DNA from: Hellea sp964472905
Lineage (GTDB): Bacteria; Pseudomonadota; Alphaproteobacteria; Caulobacterales; Maricaulaceae
Length of the DNA: 43,888 bases
Assembly (NCBI GenBank): GCA_964472905.1
Contig: CAYYMI010000019.1
Coordinates: forward strand, 1-43,888
Direction of reading: 5' to 3'
Part shown: one piece after another, positions 8,067-16,209 of the stretch
Position numbering within the stretch: the first letter of the stretch is position 1
Layout: every line of letters begins with the position of its first letter
The notes under the pieces: generated by a model
The model's database searches: none
What the model was told of the DNA's origin: nothing
The model's input: only the letters and a program-made list of their open reading frames with translations
Program-made: the position numbers and the translations under genes

Positions 8067-9655
8067 TACATACGGAACACGCCAAAGCGTGACTCCTCTA
8101 ATGGAGCATTAGCCGCCATAGCGAGGCTTAGCCCCAAGACACGTCTTGTATCGGTCGGGGCGATAATGCCGTCATCCCAGATGCGGGCACTGGCATAATA
8201 GGGATGACCCTCGCGTTCGTATTTTTCACGGATAGGCTTCATGAAATCTTCGCGGTCTTCCTCGGTCCATTTCTCGCGGTCGCGATGTACAGAGGCCAGC
8301 ACCATAGCGGCTTGCTCCCCGCCCATGACGGAGATGCGTGAATTGGGCCACATAAACATCAGGCGCGGCGAATAGGCTCGTCCGCACATTCCGTAATTTC
8401 CCGCCCCGTAAGACCCGCCAACCACAACGGTAAATTTTGGGACTTTGGCGTTAGAGACCGCATGAACCATCTTGGCCCCATGTTTGGCAATGCCGCCGGC
8501 TTCGGCTTTTGAGCCAACCATAAAGCCTGTGATATTTTGTAAGAAGACCAGCGGGATTTTACGCTGCGCGCAAAGCTCTATGAAATGCGCGCCTTTCATG
8601 GCGGACTCGGAAAACAGCACGCCATTATTGCCCAGAATGCCGACTTGATAGCCATGAATTTTGGCAAAGCCTGTGACGAGTGTATCGCCATAGAGTTTCT
8701 TAAATTCATCAAAGCGCGAGCCATCAACAATGCGCGCAATAATCTCGCGGCAATCATAGGGCTTACGCAAATCAGTCGGGACAATACCGTTAAGCTCATC
8801 CTCATCATAGGCGGGCGGCTCCGCGTCTTGCGGTTCATAACTATAGTTTGCGGGCCCTAGATTTTTAACAATATCACGCCCGATTTGAAGCGCGTGGGCA
8901 TCATTGCTGGCAAGGTGGTCAGCCACGCCCGAAACAGATGTATGCATTAAGCCGCCGCCAAGCTCCTCGGCGCTAATCTCTTCATTGGTCGCGGCTTTGA
9001 CAAGGGGAGGCCCGCCCAAAAATATCGTGCCCTGATTGGCGACGATGACATTCTCATCGGCCATGGCGGGGACATAAGCTCCGCCCGCCGTACAGGACCC
9101 CATAACAATCGCGATTTGCGGAATGCCGTCAGCCGACATGGTGGCTTCATTATAAAAGCAGCGCCCGAACATATCTTTGTCGGGGAATATCTCAGCTTGA
9201 TGGGGCAGGTTGCCGCCGCCGCTATCAACCAAGTAAATACAAGGCAGGCGGTTCTCACGCGCAATGTCTTGGGCGCGGCCTTGCTTTTTACAGGTGATCG
9301 GAAAATAGGTGCCGCCTTTAACTGTGGCGTCATTACAGAGGATCATCACCTCGCGCCCCGCCACGCGGCCAATGCCTGTGATAATGCCCGCCGCCGGGAT
9401 ATCATCATCATAACACTCATAGGCCGCCATTTGAGAGAGCTCTAAAAACGGTGTTCCGGGATCAAGCAGCCGTTCTACCCGTTCACGCGGTAAAAGCTTG
9501 CCCCGCCCAATATGGCGCTCGCGTGACCGCTCAGAGCCGCCCAATGCAATTTTAGCAACTTTCTCCCGCAGATCATCGACAAGCGCCTGCATCGCCGCCG
9601 CATTGGTTCTAAATTCGGCTGAATCTGGATTAATTTTACTAACAATTTTTGGCAT
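8066..9655 (-). CDS. mccB: Methylcrotonyl-CoA carboxylase, carboxyltransferase beta subunit
   Basis: A protein of 529 residues, close to the usual 535 for MccB. It has the N- and C-terminal carboxyltransferase halves of the crotonase-like fold, with VMGSCTAGGAYVPAMADE and GGSYGAGNYGMCGRAY, blocks typical of the MCC beta subunit, not of PccB. It transfers carboxyl from biotin on MccA to 3-methylcrotonyl-CoA. It is the first gene of the minus-strand mccB-mccA pair and is preceded by a promoter overlapped by a large palindrome, divergent from a TetR gene. Confidence 0.93.
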   Translation of the reverse strand: MPKIVSKINPDSAEFRTNAAAMQALVDDLREKVAKIALGGSERSRERHIGRGKLLPRERVERLLDPGTPFLELSQMAAYECYDDDIPAAGIITGIGRVAGREVMILCNDATVKGGTYFPITCKKQGRAQDIARENRLPCIYLVDSGGGNLPHQAEIFPDKDMFGRCFYNEATMSADGIPQIAIVMGSCTAGGAYVPAMADENVIVANQGTIFLGGPPLVKAATNEEISAEELGGGLMHTSVSGVADHLASNDAHALQIGRDIVKNLGPANYSYEPQDAEPPAYDEDELNGIVPTDLRKPYDCREIIARIVDGSRFDEFKKLYGDTLVTGFAKIHGYQVGILGNNGVLFSESAMKGAHFIELCAQRKIPLVFLQNITGFMVGSKAEAGGIAKHGAKMVHAVSNAKVPKFTVVVGGSYGAGNYGMCGRAYSPRLMFMWPNSRISVMGGEQAAMVLASVHRDREKWTEEDREDFMKPIREKYEREGHPYYASARIWDDGIIAPTDTRRVLGLSLAMAANAPLEESRFGVFRM

Positions 9656-9694
9656 GAGTCTCTAACGCATGTGTTTATTTTGACTATGAATACA

Positions 9695-9720
9695 TAAATT
9701 TGACTCTTGAGTCAAATTTA
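9695..9720. promoter_or_regulatory. 26-bp palindromic operator in the mccB / tetR divergent promoter
   Basis: The 12-nt arms TAAATTTGACTC (9695-9706) and GAGTCAAATTTA (9709-9720) are perfect inverted copies separated by TT. On the minus strand they contain a -35-like TTGACT (9715-9710), followed after 17 nt by TATTCA (9692-9687), a plausible mccB promoter. A repressor bound here would block polymerase. By position it is the likely binding site of the adjacent TetR protein and could control both directions. Confidence 0.8.
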
Positions 9721-9743
9721 TTGCAATGCTAAGGTTAAGGAAT

Positions 9744-10340
9744 ATGGAAGCCGCGCTCAAAGAACCTTTTAACCGTGAAAAGCAATTTGCCTCTAAGAGG
9801 CAAGCCGTCATTCTGGCAGCAGGGCAGGCCTTTCGGCGGCGCGGCTATCACAACGCCTCAATGACAGAAATTGCCAAAACGCTCGGCCTGACTAAGGCAG
9901 CGCTTTATTACTATGTCAGCAATAAAGAAGAGGTGCTCTATGAATGTCACCTCATGGCCTATGACGCGATGGATGAGATATTAAAAACAAAATTTGAGGA
10001 CGTTTCTGCCCTCGATAAGCTTGAGGCACTTTATATTGATTTTGTGAATATGCTCACGGCTTCAGGCGTCTCTATATTGACCGATGTGAATAGCTTAGGG
10101 GCCGAGAGTAAAACCGATGTTCTTGCTCGCCGCGCTAAAATTGAACGCAAAATTATCCGTCTGGTGAAAGAGGGCCAAAAAGATGGTTCCATTCGCGCGG
10201 GGGATGCGCGATTACATGTTTTCTTTTTTATGGGGGCGCTAAACTGGCTTAACGCATGGTATGACGCGTCAGGCCGTTTAAAAGGGCAAGATATTGCGGC
10301 GCATTTCGCGTTACAGATGCGCACAGGTATTGCGAGTTAG
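9744..10340 (+). CDS. TetR-family regulator of the leucine catabolic cluster
   Basis: A protein of 198 residues from the ATG at 9744, which has AAGG boxes upstream; an ATG at 9726 lies almost against the operator without a Shine-Dalgarno sequence. The N-terminal helix-turn-helix is clear (AFRRRGYHNASMTEIAKTLG then TKAALYYYVSNKEEVLY). The C-terminal part is a helical ligand-binding domain. It is divergent from mccB and 9 nt upstream of scoA. I infer that it represses both arms by binding the 26-bp palindrome and responds to an acyl-CoA intermediate, in the manner of LiuQ-type regulators in other proteobacteria. The ligand is not shown by the sequence. Confidence 0.85.
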   Translation: MEAALKEPFNREKQFASKRQAVILAAGQAFRRRGYHNASMTEIAKTLGLTKAALYYYVSNKEEVLYECHLMAYDAMDEILKTKFEDVSALDKLEALYIDFVNMLTASGVSILTDVNSLGAESKTDVLARRAKIERKIIRLVKEGQKDGSIRAGDARLHVFFFMGALNWLNAWYDASGRLKGQDIAAHFALQMRTGIAS

Positions 10341-10349
10341 GAGACGAGC

Positions 10350-11051
10350 ATGGGGAAAGTTTATAATGACGCGTCCGAGGCCCTAGAAGGATTATGCCGA
10401 GATGATATTACTGTTATGAGCGGAGGGTTTGGTCTTTGCGGTATTGCAGAAAATTTAATTGCGGCCTTACGAGACAGCGGGGCGAAAAACCTCACCGTGA
10501 TTTCTAATAATGCGGGCGTTGATGGTTTTGGGTTAGGACAGCTTTTGGAAACGCGTCAGATCGCAAAAATGGTCAGCTCCTATGTGGGCGAGAATAAAGA
10601 ATTTGAACGTCAATATCTTGGCGGAGAGCTAGAACTGGAATTTAATCCGCAAGGCACTTTAGCCGAAAGAATAAGAGCGGGCGGGGCGGGTATTCCTGGA
10701 TTTTATACCAAAACAGGTGTTGGGACGATCATTGCTGAGGGTAAAGAGCATAAGGATTTTAATGGTGAAACCCACATCATGGAAACAGGCCTGAAAGCCG
10801 ATATTTCTATTATCAAGGCATGGAAGGGCGATGCAGAAGGTAATCTGATTTTCAAAGCCACAGCGCGAAATTTCTCACCGATGATGGCCATGGCTGGAAA
10901 GGTTACAGTCGCAGAAGTTGATGAGATTGTGCCCGTCGGTTCGCTTGACCCAAATTTCATCCATACGCCTGGCGTATTCGTGCAGCGCATAATCGAAGCT
11001 AAATGCGAAAAACGAATTGAACAATTAACGCTTCGGGAGCGTAAGTCATGA
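10350..11051 (+). CDS. scoA: 3-oxoacid CoA-transferase subunit A
   Basis: A protein of 233 residues with the subunit A signature VMSGGFGLCGIAENLI near 22-37 and the block GGAGIPGFYTKTGVGT. With ScoB it moves CoA from succinyl-CoA to acetoacetate, the ketone body released by leucine degradation, so that it can be thiolysed to acetyl-CoA. It follows tetR by 9 nt and its stop overlaps the scoB start (ATGA). A 3-oxoadipate CoA-transferase (PcaI) is the closest alternative; no aromatic pathway genes lie nearby, which supports acetoacetate. Confidence 0.88.
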   Translation: MGKVYNDASEALEGLCRDDITVMSGGFGLCGIAENLIAALRDSGAKNLTVISNNAGVDGFGLGQLLETRQIAKMVSSYVGENKEFERQYLGGELELEFNPQGTLAERIRAGGAGIPGFYTKTGVGTIIAEGKEHKDFNGETHIMETGLKADISIIKAWKGDAEGNLIFKATARNFSPMMAMAGKVTVAEVDEIVPVGSLDPNFIHTPGVFVQRIIEAKCEKRIEQLTLRERKS

Positions 11052-11686
11052 GCTGGACAAGAGATGAAATGGCGGCGCGTGCAGCGAAGGAACTTCAAGA
11101 TGGTTTCTATGTTAATCTAGGTATTGGCATCCCGACACTCGTGGCGAACCATATCCCTGAGGGGGTAAATATCACGCTACAATCTGAAAATGGTATGCTG
11201 GGCATGGGGCCATTTCCCTATGCGGGTGAAGAAGATGCTGACTTGATTAATGCCGGTAAGCAAACGATTACCACACTGCCCAAGTCGAGTTTTTTTGATA
11301 GCGCTACGAGCTTCGCTATGATCCGTGGCGGCCATATTGATCTGTCTATTCTGGGCGCGATGGAAGTTTCAGAAACGGGCGATATCGCGAACTGGATGAT
11401 CCCAGGCAAGATGGTCAAAGGGATGGGCGGCGCGATGGATTTAGTCGCTGGCGTGAAACGCTGCATAGCATTATTTGATCACACCAATAAGCGCGGGGAG
11501 AGTAAATTCCTCAAAGCCTGTACGCTTCCTCTGACGGGGCAAAATTGTATTGATATGGTGATTACAGATTTGGGCGTTTTTGAGCGTAAGGCCAAGAATT
11601 CATCCTTCCGTGTGACCGAACTTGCCGAAGGCGTAAGCCTTGATGAGGTCAAAGATAAAACTAAAGCCGATATTATTTACGACTAA
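11048..11686 (+). CDS. scoB: 3-oxoacid CoA-transferase subunit B
   Basis: A protein of 212 residues overlapping scoA by 4 nt. The catalytic glutamate that forms the thioester intermediate is Glu47 in the QSENGMLGMGP motif. The VNLGIGIPTLVANH segment near 22-35 and the KRCIALFDH region are typical of subunit B. It completes the heteromeric SCOT enzyme with ScoA. The gene converges on cytochrome b561, 26 bp away, with no strong terminator between them. Confidence 0.88.
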   Translation: MSWTRDEMAARAAKELQDGFYVNLGIGIPTLVANHIPEGVNITLQSENGMLGMGPFPYAGEEDADLINAGKQTITTLPKSSFFDSATSFAMIRGGHIDLSILGAMEVSETGDIANWMIPGKMVKGMGGAMDLVAGVKRCIALFDHTNKRGESKFLKACTLPLTGQNCIDMVITDLGVFERKAKNSSFRVTELAEGVSLDEVKDKTKADIIYD

Positions 11687-11712
11687 ATCTCGAAGCCAGT
11701 CCTTTATGCCGT

Positions 11713-12264
11713 TTAACGATGTCTTCGAGGAAACATACGGGTCAATAGACCATCTTTATTGATGAATTGATGTTTCAGGGCTGCGCCAATATGCAAAACA
11801 ATCAGGGCGATTGTTAATTTACCGATATTATGATGCAACATTTTGAAAAACTCAGCTGTGGCTTCATTACGCGTGATGCCCGGCATGTTGGGCCAAGGGA
11901 TGATATCAAATATTCGCGTCGGGATAGGAATAGGTGAGGCCGAAACCATAGCCCATCCCAAAAGCGGCATCCCAATCATAATCACGTAGAAGGTGATGTG
12001 CGTAAATTTAGCTGCTATAATTTCAAAAGGCTTCATCCCATCAGGTAGCGCAGGGGGTTTATGAGTTAAACGCCATAAAAGACGTATACCCGATAATATT
12101 AAAACCATAATCCCGAAGGATTTATGGAGTTGATAGAGAGCAAATCTGTTTGGCGTTTCGGGATTAGTCATTAAAACCCCAAAAACAATCAACCCGATAA
12201 TCATCAGCGCGATGAGCCAATGTAGGATCATCGCGATTTTTGAATATCTTACAGAAGATACCAA
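11713..12264 (-). CDS. Cytochrome b561 family membrane protein
   Basis: Four hydrophobic membrane segments carry the b561 histidines: one in MILHWLIAL, one in YQLHKSFG, and others in FKMLHHNIG and LIVLHIGAALKH. These proteins bind two b hemes and exchange electrons across the inner membrane, often with a periplasmic partner. The start is uncertain. The open frame runs back to 12342 inside yceI, but homologues begin near VRYSKIAMILHW, which favours a TTG at 12264, 5 nt after the yceI stop with GAAGAG upstream (183 residues). Coupling to a YceI lipoprotein is a recurrent pairing. Confidence 0.85.
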   Translation of the reverse strand: MVSSVRYSKIAMILHWLIALMIIGLIVFGVLMTNPETPNRFALYQLHKSFGIMVLILSGIRLLWRLTHKPPALPDGMKPFEIIAAKFTHITFYVIMIGMPLLGWAMVSASPIPIPTRIFDIIPWPNMPGITRNEATAEFFKMLHHNIGKLTIALIVLHIGAALKHQFINKDGLLTRMFPRRHR

Positions 12265-12268
12265 GAAG

Positions 12269-12985
12269 TTACTCTTCTTTGATGAACTCAACTTCAATAC
12301 TGATATCAACATCGTCACCGACGACTGGCGTATATTTTCCAAGATCCCAGTCAGAGCGTTTTAGCTTGGCTGTCGCAGAAATGCCGATCATTGGTTTTTT
12401 GCTTCGGAAATTTTCACCAACTTTATTCAAAGTAACGAAAAGTTCTACAGGCTTGGTTATGCCTTTCATCGTTAAATCGCCAGTGATTGACCCTTTGCCC
12501 GTACTCGCTTCAATCAAAGATGTACTGTTAAAGGTAATTTTCGGGTGCGCGGCTGCATCAAAAAAGTCAGGGCTGACGAGATGTTGGTCAAATTTTTCAA
12601 CGCCGCTATCAATACTCGCTGTATCAATTACGACATTCAGGGTTGAAGCTGTTGGATTTGAAGGGTCAAGATTAACAGTCGCGTCAAAATCATTCCACCG
12701 CAATGTTGGACGCGCATAGCCCTGATGTAAATATTGAAAGGTAATATAAGCATGCGTGGCTTCAGACTTATAAACTCCAGGAACCGCGGTATGAATAGAC
12801 ACACCAGACTGTGTTGTTTTTGCTGTGCTTTTTGCCGCTGTTTTAACGACATTAGATGCCGATTTTATGGTATCGGTTGCTTCAGCTGCGCTAGTGGTTA
12901 CCTTTTCTGAGGCTTGTTCAGCTTGCGCGCACCCGGCTAAAAGTCCGAAAGCTAATATAGATGTTGTTAGATGTGATAATTTCAT
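12269..12985 (-). CDS. YceI-like lipoprotein
   Basis: A protein of 238 residues starting at the ATG at 12985, which has GGAGG five bases upstream. A lipoprotein signal ends LLAGC. An Ala/Thr/Lys-rich linker follows, then a C-terminal YceI lipocalin-like domain from about residue 75 (VYKSEATHAYITFQYLH, FNSTSLIEASTGKGSITGDL, GISATAKLKRSDW). YceI domains bind long isoprenoid lipids such as polyprenols or quinones. Next to cytochrome b561, a role in isoprenoid or quinone handling in the envelope is likely but inferred. Confidence 0.88.
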   Translation of the reverse strand: MKLSHLTTSILAFGLLAGCAQAEQASEKVTTSAAEATDTIKSASNVVKTAAKSTAKTTQSGVSIHTAVPGVYKSEATHAYITFQYLHQGYARPTLRWNDFDATVNLDPSNPTASTLNVVIDTASIDSGVEKFDQHLVSPDFFDAAAHPKITFNSTSLIEASTGKGSITGDLTMKGITKPVELFVTLNKVGENFRSKKPMIGISATAKLKRSDWDLGKYTPVVGDDVDISIEVEFIKEE

Positions 12986-13038
12986 AATATCCTCCAATGG
13001 GCTCTATAAGACTCAAAGAGAAAAGAGTCTTCTGAAAT

Positions 13039-14388
13039 TTATGTGATTAGCTCATAGCTAGCTAATTTAGCCTCAAATAACGACCAATCATCATCTTCAT
13101 CAATAGGTTTCCAAAGGGCTCCTATTTCGTCATAAAGCAAATTAGGGGGTGTGTCTGTCTTAGGCGGCGGCCCAGCTGCCTCATATGTGCCTAGGGCCGT
13201 TAGCCAATCTGCAAATTCTTCGCCGGTATAAAACGCACTGTTTTTTGATTTTTTTGCGGCCATCAATCGGCCTGCGCCGCTTTGCCAATCATGCCAAAAC
13301 TGAGGCCACTCACATTGGCTATTTTCTAAATACCGAAAGGTTTGAAGAATAAAGGCGATGTCATCATCAAGTTGTTTAGGGACTATCGAGAGACGTCTGA
13401 ACACATGCTGGTGAAGGGATTTGCGATAAGCTGGCGCAAAACTCTCCAAAGCCAAGATCAATTCCTTATCATCACAGATCAATGATAAGCTTTGGGCAAG
13501 CTGCGCAAGGTTCCAATACATGATTTCTGGCTGCTTGGCGAAGGCATATAATTTGTTATAATCAAAATAAGCTGCCGTATAATCAGATTGTAGAGTTGGT
13601 AAAAACCGATAAGGGCCATAGTCAAAACATTCGCCGGTTATATTCATGTTATCTGTATTCATCACGCCGTGAACAAATCCAGCCGCCATCCATGAGGCGA
13701 CCATATCGGCGGAGTTTATGGCGCAGGCTTTCAGAAGACCCGCAGTCTCATCAGCACCAGGATAAAAATGCGTAAGACAATAATTGACGAGGTTTTCCAG
13801 ATTATCAACCGCATTAAAGTAGGCCTGCCTTTGAAATGTACCAAACCGAATATGAGAATGGGAAAGGCGCGTTAACACGGAAGAGCGCGTTGGGGAGGGT
13901 TCATCATTACGCTGAAGGGCCTCACCCGTTTCAATGAGACAGAAGCTTTTGGATGTATTGACGCCCAACGATTCCAGATAACGCGTAGCCAAGACTTCGC
14001 GGATACCGCCGAGTAATGTTAATCGTCCGTCACCGCGCCTCGAATAGGGCGTTTGTCCTGAACCCTTGGTGCCTAAATCCATTAACCGGTTTTTATCATC
14101 TCGCATCTGCGCGAAGAGAAATCCGCGTCCGTCGCCAATATCGGGATTATAATTTTGAAACTGATGCCCGTGATATCGTAAAGCAAGGGGTTCAGATAGA
14201 TTATCCTTTAGGCTTTCAAACTGGCCAAAATGCTTAATCCACTCATCGTCTTCTAAGGTCAGTCCAACAGATTTTGCGGCTTGAGGATCTTTGTATCGTA
14301 AGGTCGTTTGCGGAAATTTAGCCGCTTGGACCGGGTCATAAAAATCCTGTCCAAGCTCATATATTGCCGTATCAGCTGCGTATTTTAT
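13039..14388 (-). CDS. selO: SelO/YdiU family protein adenylyltransferase with AUA start
   Basis: A pseudokinase-fold enzyme that transfers AMP to hydroxyl side chains of proteins. Visible motifs are LALRYHGHQF, IGDGRGFLFAQ, KGSGQTPYSRRGDGR and HGVMNTDNMNITGE, which holds the metal-binding Asp/Asn. The first in-frame ATG, at 14106, would cut off the conserved HGHQF and GDGRG motifs, so the real protein must begin upstream. The frame is open to 14413 but contains no ATG, GTG or TTG. The ATA at 14388 overlaps the GST stop as ATAA, exactly where a coupled ATGA would lie, giving about 449 residues. Either AUA initiates or the gene has lost its start. Confidence 0.75.
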   Translation of the reverse strand: MKYAADTAIYELGQDFYDPVQAAKFPQTTLRYKDPQAAKSVGLTLEDDEWIKHFGQFESLKDNLSEPLALRYHGHQFQNYNPDIGDGRGFLFAQMRDDKNRLMDLGTKGSGQTPYSRRGDGRLTLLGGIREVLATRYLESLGVNTSKSFCLIETGEALQRNDEPSPTRSSVLTRLSHSHIRFGTFQRQAYFNAVDNLENLVNYCLTHFYPGADETAGLLKACAINSADMVASWMAAGFVHGVMNTDNMNITGECFDYGPYRFLPTLQSDYTAAYFDYNKLYAFAKQPEIMYWNLAQLAQSLSLICDDKELILALESFAPAYRKSLHQHVFRRLSIVPKQLDDDIAFILQTFRYLENSQCEWPQFWHDWQSGAGRLMAAKKSKNSAFYTGEEFADWLTALGTYEAAGPPPKTDTPPNLLYDEIGALWKPIDEDDDWSLFEAKLASYELIT

Positions 14389-15020
14389 ACGCCCATCTCC
14401 GCGCCAAAATGACTATGCACATTTGTATAAAAAGCTTCACTCCGTCGGGCTTTAAGCCAAGCCGCTAAATGTTTATAGGATGATAGGTCAAGCTTGGCCG
14501 TATTTTCAGGCTCTAGAGCGGCGACTAAAGCTATATCGGCGAGGGTCATTTTCTCTCCGCATAAAAAGGCATTATCTGTAAGCTGGTTTTCAATAACCGG
14601 AAGATTGTTTTCTAAAAAACCTAGTCCTGTTTGAATAGAGCTCTCATCAACATCAGCACCGAGCATTGGAGCGACAAAACGGTTAAATTGTACCCGCGCT
14701 ACAGCGCTACGAATATGATGATTTACATAGTCTATCCATTGATCAATTTCACCTTGTGCCTGGATATCGTCAGGATAAAATTTAGAGCCCGTTTGCCTAG
14801 CCATATAGCGCATCATTGCGGCGCTTTCTGCCATTTTGAAATCACCATCCTGCATAGCAGGAACTTTCCCATAAGGATTAATCGCCAGATATTCTGGTGA
14901 ATTTTGCTGCCCCGTTTGTAAATCAACAACTTCTTTTTCGTAATTTACACCCATCGCCTCTGCTGCAAAAATAGGACTTAGTGACGGAAATGAGATGGGG
15001 TGATAATATAGTTTAATCAT
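14385..15020 (-). CDS. Glutathione S-transferase family protein
   Basis: A protein of 211 residues. An N-terminal thioredoxin-like domain (LYYHPISFPSLSPIFAAEAMG, INPYGKVPAM with the cis-Pro, then MAESAAMMRYMARQ, the glutathione gamma-Glu binding motif) is followed by an all-helical C-terminal domain. The Ser residues near position 10 are candidates for thiol activation, as in theta/beta-like classes. It is the middle gene of a minus-strand set with an esterase upstream (15 nt gap) and selO downstream (overlap). A role in detoxification or glutathione conjugation is inferred from the family. Confidence 0.85.
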   Translation of the reverse strand: MIKLYYHPISFPSLSPIFAAEAMGVNYEKEVVDLQTGQQNSPEYLAINPYGKVPAMQDGDFKMAESAAMMRYMARQTGSKFYPDDIQAQGEIDQWIDYVNHHIRSAVARVQFNRFVAPMLGADVDESSIQTGLGFLENNLPVIENQLTDNAFLCGEKMTLADIALVAALEPENTAKLDLSSYKHLAAWLKARRSEAFYTNVHSHFGAEMGV

Positions 15021-15035
15021 TAAGACATATCCTAA

Positions 15036-16043
15036 CTATGGTTGCATATGCTTGCGGAGAAAATCTGCGGCATCAAGAGGAATTTTACGGCCCTTTGGAA
15101 AAGCTTTTGCATAGTTTAAAAAACCATGGGGGAGCATTTTTTCATGAGCATAATCAACAGATATCCCGTGGGTTTTCATATTGTCCGCATATAATTTGCC
15201 TTCATCTCTTAAGGGATCAAGACCACAGGTTAGAACATAAGCAGGCGGCAGGCCTTTTAAATCTTTTTCAAAGAGTGGCGAGAGACGCGTCTGCTGTGGA
15301 TCAGAGTCAGCCACATAATGTTCATCGATAAATTTAAGGGCCACCAAGCCTAGTTGTAGCCAATCCTGAGGACCAGGTTTAGGGGGTTTAAAATTGACTA
15401 ATTGCATTAAGGGATAAAACAAAACCTGCGCTTTTAATTTGTCGCGATATTTTTGCGCTAAATAAGCCGTCATATTTCCGCCAGCACTATCCCCGCCTAA
15501 AGATATATTATTGCGGTCAATCCCAAATTCATCTTGCCCATATCCGTCAAGGACCCATTTTAAAACATACTCGCAATCGTCAGGTCCTGCTGGGAAAGGA
15601 AACTGGGGCGCAAGGCGGTAATCTACGGATAAAACGCGGTACCCAGTGCCTGAGGCCACGCGCCGTGTAATTCCTTCATGAGACTCTATGGACCCTGTTA
15701 CAAACCCACCGCCATGAAGGTATATAAAACAGGGGCCGGGTTCTTCACTCGCATTATGCGGCACGAAAAGTCTCACGGGTACTGGATAATCCTCATGCGG
15801 GACATTGAAATCAACGATCCGTTTCATATCTGGGCCAGGCGTATCAAACTGGTTAATCATGCGGCGGATGTTATTGTGAATATCTGCGATTTGATCAGGT
15901 TCAAATTTGAGCTTTTCCAATCGCGCTTTCATCTTGGCCGTCATGTCGTCCATTTTTGCGCTCATGTCGTCCGCGATTTTAACGGTCATATCTTCCGCTA
16001 GCTCTTTGGGGTTTTTCTTGGGTTTTTTTATAATTTTACTCAT
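15036..16043 (-). CDS. Alpha/beta hydrolase, hormone-sensitive lipase type esterase
   Basis: A protein of 335 residues. The oxyanion-hole motif HGGGFVTGS and the nucleophile motif GGDSAGGN place it in family IV (HSL-like) esterases. The catalytic Asp is likely in GLDPLRDEG and the His in LPHGFLNYA. The first 45 residues are Lys/Met/Asp-rich and helical and precede the usual cap. No signal peptide is seen, so it is probably cytoplasmic. It leads the minus-strand esterase-GST-selO group. The substrate is unknown; short acyl esters are typical. Confidence 0.88.
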   Translation of the reverse strand: MSKIIKKPKKNPKELAEDMTVKIADDMSAKMDDMTAKMKARLEKLKFEPDQIADIHNNIRRMINQFDTPGPDMKRIVDFNVPHEDYPVPVRLFVPHNASEEPGPCFIYLHGGGFVTGSIESHEGITRRVASGTGYRVLSVDYRLAPQFPFPAGPDDCEYVLKWVLDGYGQDEFGIDRNNISLGGDSAGGNMTAYLAQKYRDKLKAQVLFYPLMQLVNFKPPKPGPQDWLQLGLVALKFIDEHYVADSDPQQTRLSPLFEKDLKGLPPAYVLTCGLDPLRDEGKLYADNMKTHGISVDYAHEKMLPHGFLNYAKAFPKGRKIPLDAADFLRKHMQP

Positions 16044-16131
16044 GCTTATTCAGAGTTCCATGAAAGATATGATGTCCATGTGGGGAGGATTTAACCATCC
16101 GTCAACCATAGTTGCAATCTTACTGTAATCT

Positions 16132-16143
16132 AAGTCCGGACTT
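16132..16143. promoter_or_regulatory. 12-bp palindrome upstream of the xylanase gene
   Basis: AAGTCCGGACTT is perfectly self-complementary and lies 66 bp upstream of the xylanase start, in the divergent gap to the esterase gene. Its position suits an operator, but palindromes of this length are expected several times by chance in a window of this size. Confidence 0.2.
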
Positions 16144-16209
16144 CATTCAAATTTTAGGTTTTCCGCGTATTCATGCTCCAATAAAATTAGACAGACAAAG
16201 ATTTGGGTT

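Noticed and set aside
11689..11729. CTCGAAG / CTTCGAG inverted repeat between scoB and cytochrome b561 as a bidirectional terminator
   Set aside because: Only 7 bp of stem with a 27-nt loop and no T tract on either strand.
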